Source: Sphingobium sp. D43FB (lineage in GTDB: Bacteria; Pseudomonadota; Alphaproteobacteria; Sphingomonadales; Sphingomonadaceae). Taken from it: a DNA stretch of 64,000 bases. Below are positions 19,325 through 28,234 of the stretch, piece after piece; position 1 is the first letter of the stretch; each line of letters opens with the position of its first letter. The position numbers and the translations under genes are program-made. The notes beneath the pieces were generated by a model. That model did not search any database. It worked only from the letters and a program-made list of their open reading frames with translations, and had not been told where the DNA came from. The stretch spans positions 62,001-126,000 of the forward strand of contig NZ_NMUA01000014.1 of assembly GCF_002312805.1 (NCBI RefSeq), written 5' to 3'.

Positions 19325-22300
19325 GTGAACGATACCGTATCGACGAAGGAAACAGGCGCGGCCACCATCAAGCCATCGCGGGCGCGTCCCCTTGAGCAAA
19401 ACCCCCAGTCTGTCGTGGATGCCGCCAAGGGAGCGAAACGCACGGCCGTCCTGGTCGTCGCGATGCATCGCTCCGGCACCAGCGCCCTGTCGCGCACGCT
19501 CAACCTGCTGGGCTGTGAAACATCGCCAAATCTCATGGCCGCCGATGCGTTCAACGAGTCAGGCTATTGGGAATCGCGTCCCATCTATGAATTGAACCAG
19601 AAAATCCTCAGTTCCGGTGGCGGTGGCTGGGCCGAATGGATGGAATTTAATCCCAACTGGTTCCGGTCATCGGCCATGGACCGGTTTCGCGAACGTGCCG
19701 TCGAGTGCATCGAATCGGAATTCGGCAAATCCAATCTCTTTGTCGTCAAAGATCCCCGAATCAGCCTGCTGATGCCGTTTTGGCGTAACGTCTTTGAATC
19801 GATGGAGATCGAGCCGGTCGTCATCCACACCCTGCGCAATCCGATTGAAGTCGCGCAGTCGTTGGAGCGCCGCAATCAGTTCCTGCAGCCCAAAGGCTTG
19901 CTGTTGTGGTTGCGCTATACGCTGGAAGGAGAAAGAGGCACGCGCGGACTGCGTCGTTTCTTTACCACCTACGACGATCTGATGGACGATTATGTTGGTT
20001 TCATTGATCGCTCGCAGGAGACGTTGGGCCTGTTCTGGCCCCGTAATTCCGAAAAGCTCCGTCGCGAACTTGCAGGCTTTCTCACACCGGATCTGCGTCA
20101 CCACCGGGTCGATGGCAAATCGCTCCGGACGCTCGACTATGCAGCCAAATGGGTGGAAACCACCTATGAAACCCTGCGTAGATTTGCCGCCGATGGCGAG
20201 GATGAAGCAGGATGCGCCGCCCTGGATGCTGTCCATGCCGAATTTACTGCCGCTGGCCACGCTATGGGTGCGATCGCCAAGGATAATGACGCTCGCTACA
20301 TCGAACTGAACGAATTGCGGGTCGAACGCGACGCGATTGAGGCCAAGCAGGTCGAAAGCGAACGCGAAGCGCGTGCGGCCAAGGCGGAGATGGAGGCATT
20401 GGCCCAGGCCAAGGCCGAACTGGAGCAGCGCGCAGCGAGCTTGGCCGGCGAGATCGACGGCATCAAGAGCGCGAAAGCGCAACTTGAGCAGCGTCACCTT
20501 GCAACGCGCGGCCAGCGGGACACGCTGTTGGCGGAAAAAACGGCTTTCGAGCAGCGTTTGCAGTCGGCTATGCAGGAACGGGATGCGCTCCTTGCGCAGA
20601 GCGAGACGATGCAGGCGAAGCTGGAGAAGGTCAGCGACGATTGCGATGCGCTCAAGGCCAGCTATGCACAGATCGAAGCCAAGGCAATTGCGGCGCAGAA
20701 GCAAGCCGAGGCGATCCAGCGCGCAAAGACAGCATTGGAGGAGCGCCATCTCGCGACGCAGCAGGAACGCAATGGGCTGAGAGACGATCGCGCCCGTCTG
20801 CAGGCCGAACAGGCCGCTGCGGTCGAGCAGCAGGCCGCTCTTGCGGCTGAAAAACAGCGGCTCGAAGCGGCGCTGGCCGAAACCAGTGCGGATCGCGACA
20901 CGCTCAAGGCGCATCAATCGGAAATCGAAGCCAAGGCAGCCGCTGCGCTGGAACGGGCAGACTCGATCCAACGGGCCAAGACGGCGCTGGAAGAACGCCA
21001 TCTTGCGACGCAGAAGGAGCGGGATGGGCTCAGGGACGTTCGCGTGCGGCTGGAATCCGAGCAGGCGGAGGCGAACAAGCAAAAGGCGGCGCTTGCAGCG
21101 GAAAAGCAGGCGCTTGAGGCGATGCTTGCGGAAACCAGCGAAGATCGCAATACGCTCAAACTGCTTCATGCGGAGATCGAGGCCAAGGCCGTAGCGGCGC
21201 TGGAACGGGCCGATGCCATCCAGCGGGCAAAATCCGCCCTGGAGGAACGGCACCTTGCCACGCAGAAAGAACGGGATGAGCTGAGAGAGGCGCGCGCGCG
21301 CCTTGAAACGGAGCAGGCCCAATCCGCCGCGCAACAGGCGACCCTTGCCGCCGAGAAACAGGCGCTTGAGGCTGCGGTTGCTCAGGCGCACGAAAAACAG
21401 GATGCGTTGACGGCGGCGCAGGTCGAACTGGAAGCCGAACGCACGGCTGCACAGCAGCGGGCGGAGGCAACGGCGCGGGCCAAGACCGCGCTGGAGGAAC
21501 GACACCTCGCCACCCAGAAGGAACGGGATGCCCTGCGTGAGACGCGGGCACGTCTTGAAGCCGAACAGGCCGAAGCGGCGCAACAGTTGGCCGCGCTTGC
21601 TGCGGAGAAGCAGGCGCTCGAAGCCGCGGTCGCTCAGGCGCACGAAAAGCAGGATGCATTGACGGCGGTGCAGGTCGAGCTGGAAGCCGAACGCACGGCT
21701 GCGCAGCAGCGGGCGGAGGCAACGGAACGGGCCAAGACCGCGCTGGAGGAACGACACCTCGCCACCCAGAAGGAACGGGATGCCCTGCGTGAGACGCGGG
21801 CACGTCTTGAAGCCGAACAGGCCGAAGCGGCCAAGCAATTGGCCGCGCTGGCCGCGGAGAAGCAGGCGCTGGAAGCCGCCGTCACGCAGGCGCAGGAAAA
21901 GCAGGTCGAACTGGCATCGGCCCAAGTCGAACTGGAAGGTCAGCTCGCTACGGCAAAGCAACAGACCGAAGCGACACAGCGCGCGAAACAAGCGCTAGAG
22001 GAGCGTCATCTCGCGACGCAGAAGGAGCGGGATTCCTTGCGCGCAGAGCGCGCGGCGCTGGAAACGGAGAAAGCCGCAGCGCTGCAGGACGTTGCGGCCT
22101 TCGAGGCGCAGGCGCTGGCCCTCGACAAGGCCATGGCCGAAACGCGCCAACAGCGCGACGCATTGAGTGCGGCCAATACGGCCTTGGAAACCGAACTGGG
22201 GGCAGCAACCCGCCATGGCGGGGTGTTGGAGCAGGCGCAGGTAGCGCTTGAAAAGGAATATCAGGCGGCGCGGCAGGAACGCGACGCAGCGCGCGCAGCG

Positions 22301-23614
22301 CTTGCAGAGCGCAATCAGGCGGTCGATGCACTGGGACGTGTGTTGGCGCAGAAGGACGACGCGATCGCGACGCGCGATCGCGAACTGGCCGGCCTGACGC
22401 AAACCCTTGCCGCTACCGAGCAGGCGGTGGCCGACAGCCAGGTGAAGGCCAGTCAGACGGAGCAGATCGCCCGCGAATGGGAAGATCGATCGCGGCAACA
22501 GAGCGAAGAACTCAAGGCGTTGCGCACGGCCCATGAAGCCGACGTCACCGCGCTGCAAAATCAGCTGGCGCAGACCGAAAGCGCCTTGCGTCAGCGTCAG
22601 CTTGAAACAGAACAGGCTGCCGAGGCGCTGCTGGCCGCCAGCAAGCAGGCGCATGAAAATCGCGCCGAATGGGAGCAGCGAGAGGCCGCCCTTCAGCAGC
22701 ACCTGGCCGAGGCGGGTCGAAAGGCGGCCGATCTGGAGCGCGCTCGCGCCGAAACCGAAGCCGCGTTGCAGGCACGGTTTGGCGAAATAGCCCTGGTCAG
22801 CGAACAGCTCGCCCTGCGCGAAGGCGACCTGTCGGCCGCCAGGGTCGCGCTGGACGATCATGCGCGCGCGCTGGAAACCGTCAGTCGTACCGCCCATGAA
22901 CGACAGGCGCGCATCCTGGATCTGGAAACGACGGTTGCGGGTCAATCGACGGAACTGGCCGGGGTAAAGGCTGCTCTGGAACGAGATCGCAAAGCGCTCC
23001 AAGATATGCGGGCAGTCGTTGGCGACCGCGATGCCAAGGTCGCGGATCTCGAAAGCAGGATCAGCGCGCGCGAAACGGCGTTACAGGAACTGCGCACAGA
23101 ATTGGCCACGCACTCCGCCCAAATTATTCGGGCCGAGGAAGCGCTGAGGGATAGCAATTTGGGGTTGATGAAGGCTGAAGCGGCGCATCAGGCCTTGCTG
23201 GCCGATCTGGAAAAAACACGGGAAGATTCGACCCGGCACAAGGATATGTTGCGGGCGGCCGTGCTGGCGAATCGCACTGAATTGGGTCAGCGCGATCAGG
23301 AAATCGATGATGTGCGCGCTGCCAGCCTGTATATCTACCAGCAAATGATCAACGCGCTGCAGGTGATGCTCGCGCAGGCGGCTTTACCATTTCCGGCATT
23401 GACCGGAAAGCTCACGGAGCAGCGTCAGCGTCGTATTCTGGACGATTATGCCGAGTTTGACGCAGGCTGGTATCTGGCTAATTATCTCGACGTGGCAGAA
23501 TCGGGCATGGACCCTGCCATTCATTTCATCCGCTACGGCATGGCCGAGGGTCGCGCGCCCAATGGCGCCATGGAAGCATTGCGGCAGGCTGCGTTCGCAA
23601 ACGGCGATACATAA
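19325..23614 (+). CDS. Sulfotransferase-domain / giant coiled-coil protein with C-terminal glycosyltransferase-associated motif
   Basis: 1429 residues, GTG start with an upstream AGGGG. Residues about 38-290 resemble the P-loop sulfotransferase family: VVAMHRSGTSALSRTLNLLG (PAPS 5'-phosphosulfate loop, 48-55), FVVKDPRISLLMPFWR, and IHTLRNPIEVAQSLERRN (about 168-185, candidate 3'-phosphate site). From about 315 to 1345 it is an uninterrupted, Glu/Ala/Gln/Arg-rich coiled coil. Its core repeats every 84 residues (12 heptads) in exact register from residue 387. Residues about 1377-1412 (FDAGWYLANYLDVAESGMDP to GMAEGRAPN) match a motif repeated at the start of the 28235 glycosyltransferase. There is no signal peptide or membrane segment, so it should be cytoplasmic. 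It may cap the polysaccharide with sulfate and act as a spacer or ruler; that is inference. The repeats make indel variation likely. Confidence 0.8.
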   Translation: MNDTVSTKETGAATIKPSRARPLEQNPQSVVDAAKGAKRTAVLVVAMHRSGTSALSRTLNLLGCETSPNLMAADAFNESGYWESRPIYELNQKILSSGGGGWAEWMEFNPNWFRSSAMDRFRERAVECIESEFGKSNLFVVKDPRISLLMPFWRNVFESMEIEPVVIHTLRNPIEVAQSLERRNQFLQPKGLLLWLRYTLEGERGTRGLRRFFTTYDDLMDDYVGFIDRSQETLGLFWPRNSEKLRRELAGFLTPDLRHHRVDGKSLRTLDYAAKWVETTYETLRRFAADGEDEAGCAALDAVHAEFTAAGHAMGAIAKDNDARYIELNELRVERDAIEAKQVESEREARAAKAEMEALAQAKAELEQRAASLAGEIDGIKSAKAQLEQRHLATRGQRDTLLAEKTAFEQRLQSAMQERDALLAQSETMQAKLEKVSDDCDALKASYAQIEAKAIAAQKQAEAIQRAKTALEERHLATQQERNGLRDDRARLQAEQAAAVEQQAALAAEKQRLEAALAETSADRDTLKAHQSEIEAKAAAALERADSIQRAKTALEERHLATQKERDGLRDVRVRLESEQAEANKQKAALAAEKQALEAMLAETSEDRNTLKLLHAEIEAKAVAALERADAIQRAKSALEERHLATQKERDELREARARLETEQAQSAAQQATLAAEKQALEAAVAQAHEKQDALTAAQVELEAERTAAQQRAEATARAKTALEERHLATQKERDALRETRARLEAEQAEAAQQLAALAAEKQALEAAVAQAHEKQDALTAVQVELEAERTAAQQRAEATERAKTALEERHLATQKERDALRETRARLEAEQAEAAKQLAALAAEKQALEAAVTQAQEKQVELASAQVELEGQLATAKQQTEATQRAKQALEERHLATQKERDSLRAERAALETEKAAALQDVAAFEAQALALDKAMAETRQQRDALSAANTALETELGAATRHGGVLEQAQVALEKEYQAARQERDAARAALAERNQAVDALGRVLAQKDDAIATRDRELAGLTQTLAATEQAVADSQVKASQTEQIAREWEDRSRQQSEELKALRTAHEADVTALQNQLAQTESALRQRQLETEQAAEALLAASKQAHENRAEWEQREAALQQHLAEAGRKAADLERARAETEAALQARFGEIALVSEQLALREGDLSAARVALDDHARALETVSRTAHERQARILDLETTVAGQSTELAGVKAALERDRKALQDMRAVVGDRDAKVADLESRISARETALQELRTELATHSAQIIRAEEALRDSNLGLMKAEAAHQALLADLEKTREDSTRHKDMLRAAVLANRTELGQRDQEIDDVRAASLYIYQQMINALQVMLAQAALPFPALTGKLTEQRQRRILDDYAEFDAGWYLANYLDVAESGMDPAIHFIRYGMAEGRAPNGAMEALRQAAFANGDT
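20483..22498 (+). repeat. In-frame tandem repeat, 252 nt (84 codons), seven units plus a degenerate eighth
   Basis: Taking the conserved LEERHLATQKERD segment as the marker, units begin at 20483, 20735, 20987, 21239, 21491, 21743 and 21995, and a degenerate one (LEKEYQAARQERD) at 22247. Every step is exactly 252 nt. Units beginning 21491 and 21743 are so alike that 21476-21579 is identical to 21728-21831 (104 nt). The end units are the most diverged, as expected for an array that grows and shrinks in the middle. Each unit encodes 12 heptads. Confidence 0.92.
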
Positions 23615-23952
23615 CCGGGGGCGCCCTCTGGCAATTTCTGGACGCAGGACATGTGCCGCGCAGAACATGCGCTCCCGATGCGCATATCATCATCCGCCGC
23701 TTGGCAAGGAGGCATCGTGAATGCGCCGATATGTTCGGAAAGCGTTCGATTCCAACCCCGCGTCGCGCCCGCTCGTCTGAAAACGACGCGTCGATGCGAA
23801 TTGCCATGCATTAACCGGATAGCATCTCAGATAGTATAGCGTACGAAGCACTGAGCCGCGCTTCGTACCACCCGCTACCTAATCATTAAACTCGGGAGAT
23901 GCTGTGTGAGAATGCGATATTTTATCGATAAATTATTGATGAAATCAGATTA
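23615..23952. other. 338-bp gap between convergent genes, with a hairpin
   Basis: It contains a perfect 9-bp inverted repeat GTACGAAGC (23841-23849) / GCTTCGTAC (23860-23868) with a 10-nt loop. There is no T-run on either strand, so it could be a weak or factor-assisted terminator for the two converging genes. Base composition falls sharply after about 23900, marking the edge of an AT-rich segment. No coding frame with family features is seen. Confidence 0.5.
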
Positions 23953-26900
23953 TTATCTATTCATAATATCAAGTATCAGTGCATCATATTGCGGAATATT
24001 ATCTCTCATTCCGTAAGCGGCTAATGCGCTTTTTTTAATAACATCGCGTTTTGATCGGTTTGATTCCACCTGATCAATGGCGGTTTCAATGGCGGCTGCC
24101 CACGCTTTTGTATCGTTATCAACGAGGGTCAAGCTCTCTAGATCGGCTGTCATTTCTTGGAACGAGGCTACATTGGACGCGAGTACCGGCAGGCCGAGTG
24201 CCGTGCCTTCCATGGCCTTCAAGCCGCTCTTATGTTGATTGAAAGTCGTATCGACCAAGGGCGCGAGGGCAAAGTCGAAAGCCTTTGTCTGTTCCCGCAA
24301 CCAGGGAACGAAATATCCGTAATTTACGGCGCCAATTGGTACGATGATACGTTCCGCCCAATCCGGCATAGGCTCATTCTGTACGCCAACGACCGCCAAA
24401 CGAAAGTTGGGATGTCGCGCTATGATTGCCTCGATAGCTGGCTGAATCATTGCCAAATCTTTGCGGTGCGTGACACTTCCAAAATACAGTGCCCGCACAA
24501 AGCCGTCAGGTTCACGCGCCTCGCTATAGCCGCGCCAAACTGGATCGCTCAGGCGATTAGGCACCAAGTGTACATGTTCATTCACGTTGGCGAGATGATT
24601 TGCCAATTGGGGCGTCGATACGGTTACCGCACGAGCAGCAGCCAAGAGCCGCCGTAGGTAGGGCGCATAGGCTTTATACTTGCCGCTCGGATCCTTGTCT
24701 GAAGGGACATCCAGCAAATCATCATCCAGATCAATAGCATAGCCTACGCCTGCCTGCTTGAACGCCGTAATTAGCGGATCTACCATGGTTGCAGGAATGA
24801 CGTTGCGCTGAATGATGGCGCCATCGATCGATCGGTTCTGTAAATTGGCACGCAAGCCGTTTGGGGTCATTCGCACATAAATGACATCGCGTTCGAAACT
24901 GTTACGAGTGCGTTCCCACAACCGGATATCGGTGGAGGCATTGCCGCGTTGCAGTTGCTTATCGGATGGTGCCGTTACAGCGATGATCGGTGCCGCTTTT
25001 AAGCCACGCGCCTGGCGATATACGTTGAGATAGCGGCCACCCATCAATTGTGTCGTCTCGCCGCATCCTGCCATATCCTGCCAAGCGGCAACGGCAGCAT
25101 CAACGCGATCTTGCTCCGCCGAATCGAAAGCAAGCGTGAGAATCTGCTGGTACAAAGCTTGGATATTTTCATGCGGCAATACCCATCCCGCACCACTTTC
25201 GCGCACGCGGTTCGCGACGGTTGGAAAGTCGAATACCAGCGGGGGGACGCCAACCGACCATAGCTCGGTCAATGTGTGACAATAGGTTTCGTCCCAGATG
25301 GAAAAAACGGCGCCTAAATGGACATGGAGTGCCGCAACACGCTGCGCGAACTCATCGCGTTTATAGGTGCCGTGGATTATCAGACGTGGGTGGCTAATGC
25401 CTTGTGTGCTGTCAATTTTCCCGAGTACATGAAATTCGATCAGGCCAGCACGATCCTCCGCCAGCAAATCTCGAATGATGCTCAGTCCTTTGGCCGTACT
25501 GATATTGCCCGGAACAAGGATGCGCAGGGGTTCGCCGTGGCGTGGCCGTTTCCGTAAGAAGGATAGCTCGGCAAAATTGCGCCCATGCGGGATGACGTGA
25601 AAGCGATCAGGCGCGATCCCAGGCAAACAGGTCAAAATGGTGTCACGAGCGCTATTAGACGTCGTCACAAATGCATCACAGGGCGTTAGCGCATCTACGA
25701 AGCGATCGCGCCAATAGCTGATCCATTTGGCATCAACGGGCGGCATCGATTCGGGCGGCCAAAGCTCGAACGATGCCAGGCCGTTGAGTTGCGTCAGATC
25801 CCCGCCATAATAAGTGCCATCGGCACGGAGCAGTTTGATGGAAGGGCACAGCGCGTAGAAATCGTGGAAAGAAAATACAACCGTGCAGCCTTGCGCTTTG
25901 GCGATGCGTGGGAGGTTCAGGCTATGCCACGCCAGATGTCGAATATGCACCAGCTCAAAATCATATTGACGAAGCCAGTCCCCGACGACTGCTTCATACT
26001 CCGCTGATGTGTGTCGGATCGGCTCCAATTTTTCTTGAAGCTCATGCCGAGCAATTTCTTCGAAATTATCTCCTTCCCGCCGCATCAGGATGAGGTTCTC
26101 GCTGTCGCAGCGCATCAACCATGAATCAAATCCGTCAGCAATCGCACCCATCAGATCAAGGTTGGTTTGGGGCGTTCCGCCGGTCTGAGTGGCGACCACG
26201 AACAATAGTCGCGGCTGCGTCTCACGCGGAGTAGCACAGTCACGTTGCGCCCACCGTGCCAGGATTCGGGCTAGCCCCAGATCGGTCCCGTTCGAAAAAA
26301 CGCGAATAGCTGTCTTATATTCGGGGTAGCGCGCGTCAATGACGGCGCGACCGGCTTTCATGAGATCTGTCTTGGCCTCGCCGAAACTTTTTGATCGATC
26401 ATGAAAGACATAAGTGCGGTCATCTATTAAATTGAGCCAGCCAGCGCGGCCCGCGCGCATGCAAAAATCATTTTCTTCACCATAACCACGAGGGAAGGCG
26501 GCTTCGTCAAGACTGCCGATTTCGTCAATGCAGGCGCGATTGACGAACATGCAAAACCCGTTGCCGGTCGGGACGATCGGATAAAGTCCCGCGCTTCTGC
26601 GGCGGAAGGCGCGTGCATAGGTGACTTCATCGACCCCTGGCGGGAGTTCATTGTCGTTACCAATCGTGGGCGCGGAAAACGCGCCTGCACGATCCGACAT
26701 GGCGGTCACCGTCGCTACGCGGGGACGTGAACTTGCAGCCGTCAGCATGCCTTCCAACCAGCCGGGCGTGACGCGTGCGTCGCTGTTAAGCAGGATCGCA
26801 TGTTTCTTGCCGACTTCCGTCAGTCCCCGATTAATCGTGCGGGTAAAGCCCATATTGGTTTCGTTGCGCAGGACGCGCATGTTGGGATAGGCTTTTGTTC

Positions 26901-27813
26901 TTTCCAACAGCTTGCCTATGCGCTCGTCGGGCGAGGCGTCGTCGATGAACAGGATGTCCACATCAGCGGGCGTAAACGCGGCCAGACGATTGATGCAATT
27001 TTCGACATCGTCATAGGCATTATAGACCGGAACGATGATGGCCGTGTCCCTGGTAAGGATCGGAGCAGCAAATGCGTGTCGACGAACGCGGCGCTTTTCG
27101 CCTTCAACCATGACGTCTTGCGCCACGACGTTGCCGTCTGGCATCCGCATGGCTATGGTGTAGGTGCCCGAACCCAGTTCCGCCAACGGCAAGGCAACCC
27201 GTATGCCTCCAATGCCGTCCGACAATCCGGCGCGGACGAGATCTTTACGACGCTGATCGTTGCGGGTCTTGCAGAACAAAACGCCGTCGATCAAAATGTC
27301 GAGCGAAATGCATTCCTTCGTATCATGCGTATTAACCGCCCAGCCGCGCAATTCTGTTTCGGACACGCTTTCGATCCGCCCTTTGCAGAAAAATGCAGAA
27401 GTAGGCGCTGATGGCGACATCTCCGGGGAAACCGTTCGCTTGAGTGCCAAAGCTTGATCGGATGTCAGAACGACTTCGACCATCAAACTGTCACTATCCT
27501 TAAGCATCTTACCAGACGGCAGTTGGAGCGGCAGGGTCGCTTTGAACCCATAGCGTCCCTGGCCAAATCCTGCGGCGCCGACGTCCGGGCGTTCGACGTC
27601 GGCGATCAGCGCCGTGACCACGAGGTTGCCTTCGATCAAGATATCGATCACCAACGGCTCGTCCGTGTCGTGGGATTTGACCCAGCCTGCGATGACGCCA
27701 TTTTTGATCTCGTCGATATACCCGACGAAATTTTCGGATTCCGGCTCTGCCACATTCTCAACCTCGCGTGGTTTTTTGGAGAATGTAACGAATTTCGTCA
27801 GGGTATCTTTCAT
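23953..27813 (-). CDS. Giant multi-domain glycosyltransferase (two N-terminal beta modules, GT2, GT4, GT4-like)
   Basis: 1286 residues from the ATG at 27813; a TTG at 27840 would add nine residues. Residues about 29-120 and 144-238 are two copies of a module with GYIDEIKNGVIAGWV / GRIESVSETELRGWAV and a shared GAAGFGQGRYGF / RAGLSDGIGGI element. About 256-500 is GT2: AIIVPVYNAYDDVENC, LFIDDASPDERI, AILLNSDARVTPGWLEGM, FPRGYGEENDFCMRAGRAGW. About 525-930 is a GT4-like domain (ATQTGGTPQTNLDLMG, LRILVPGNISTAKGLSII). About 960-1286 is a second GT4-like domain (YAIDLDDDLLDVPSD, FALAPLVDTTFNQHKSGLKA, MEGTALGLPVLAS). It probably builds several linkages of the surface polymer. It is AT-rich compared with the rest of the window (24 of 60 G/C at 24001-24060), suggesting transfer. 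Confidence 0.88.
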   Translation of the reverse strand: MKDTLTKFVTFSKKPREVENVAEPESENFVGYIDEIKNGVIAGWVKSHDTDEPLVIDILIEGNLVVTALIADVERPDVGAAGFGQGRYGFKATLPLQLPSGKMLKDSDSLMVEVVLTSDQALALKRTVSPEMSPSAPTSAFFCKGRIESVSETELRGWAVNTHDTKECISLDILIDGVLFCKTRNDQRRKDLVRAGLSDGIGGIRVALPLAELGSGTYTIAMRMPDGNVVAQDVMVEGEKRRVRRHAFAAPILTRDTAIIVPVYNAYDDVENCINRLAAFTPADVDILFIDDASPDERIGKLLERTKAYPNMRVLRNETNMGFTRTINRGLTEVGKKHAILLNSDARVTPGWLEGMLTAASSRPRVATVTAMSDRAGAFSAPTIGNDNELPPGVDEVTYARAFRRRSAGLYPIVPTGNGFCMFVNRACIDEIGSLDEAAFPRGYGEENDFCMRAGRAGWLNLIDDRTYVFHDRSKSFGEAKTDLMKAGRAVIDARYPEYKTAIRVFSNGTDLGLARILARWAQRDCATPRETQPRLLFVVATQTGGTPQTNLDLMGAIADGFDSWLMRCDSENLILMRREGDNFEEIARHELQEKLEPIRHTSAEYEAVVGDWLRQYDFELVHIRHLAWHSLNLPRIAKAQGCTVVFSFHDFYALCPSIKLLRADGTYYGGDLTQLNGLASFELWPPESMPPVDAKWISYWRDRFVDALTPCDAFVTTSNSARDTILTCLPGIAPDRFHVIPHGRNFAELSFLRKRPRHGEPLRILVPGNISTAKGLSIIRDLLAEDRAGLIEFHVLGKIDSTQGISHPRLIIHGTYKRDEFAQRVAALHVHLGAVFSIWDETYCHTLTELWSVGVPPLVFDFPTVANRVRESGAGWVLPHENIQALYQQILTLAFDSAEQDRVDAAVAAWQDMAGCGETTQLMGGRYLNVYRQARGLKAAPIIAVTAPSDKQLQRGNASTDIRLWERTRNSFERDVIYVRMTPNGLRANLQNRSIDGAIIQRNVIPATMVDPLITAFKQAGVGYAIDLDDDLLDVPSDKDPSGKYKAYAPYLRRLLAAARAVTVSTPQLANHLANVNEHVHLVPNRLSDPVWRGYSEAREPDGFVRALYFGSVTHRKDLAMIQPAIEAIIARHPNFRLAVVGVQNEPMPDWAERIIVPIGAVNYGYFVPWLREQTKAFDFALAPLVDTTFNQHKSGLKAMEGTALGLPVLASNVASFQEMTADLESLTLVDNDTKAWAAAIETAIDQVESNRSKRDVIKKSALAAYGMRDNIPQYDALILDIMNR

Positions 27814-28234
27814 GGAGCCACTCTGATTATTGTCGCACAAGCAAAGATACTTGGCGATGGGACAAGCCAGTTTTCGTGCCCTTGATATACGAATGAGATC
27901 GACCGTCTAGTGTGCTTCTAAGCGAAATTTTGGCGCAGTGCAGCGTTGGCCGCCTTCGCTTCACGGGCTGCCGAATATTACCGTGTTCACAGGTCGTTTG
28001 GCCGCATTTGCAACTCGTTTGACCGCCGGAATGTGCGTCGCAATGGTACGTCGGCGACTATTGCGCTTCGCAACTGCGTTGATCTTCCGGCCGGTCCGGG
28101 TTATCCTTTCGCCTTGATAACAATGCGTGTCTTTTCGCTACGGAAAGAGCAAGGCCATACGGGTTGCACAGGGGAGCGTGCCGGTTGGCGTTTCGATGCC
28201 GGTGAATCGATTTGGATTGTACGGGGGAAATTAG
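27814..28234. other. 421-bp gap between two divergent giant glycosyltransferase genes
   Basis: It should hold both promoters. Just before the GTG at 28235 is GGGGGAAATTA, giving the same TTAGGTGA start context as the gene at 19325. The weak open frames across it look like chance. I see no RNA gene, operator or terminator that I can support. Confidence 0.45.

Noticed and set aside
19667..21991. 774-codon - strand frame opposite the coiled-coil gene
   Set aside because: A Leu/Arg/Phe-rich repeat product that simply mirrors the 252-nt repeat of the + strand gene.
20483..22498. CRISPR-like array
   Set aside because: The repeat unit is 252 nt, coding, in frame and without spacers; it is a protein repeat.
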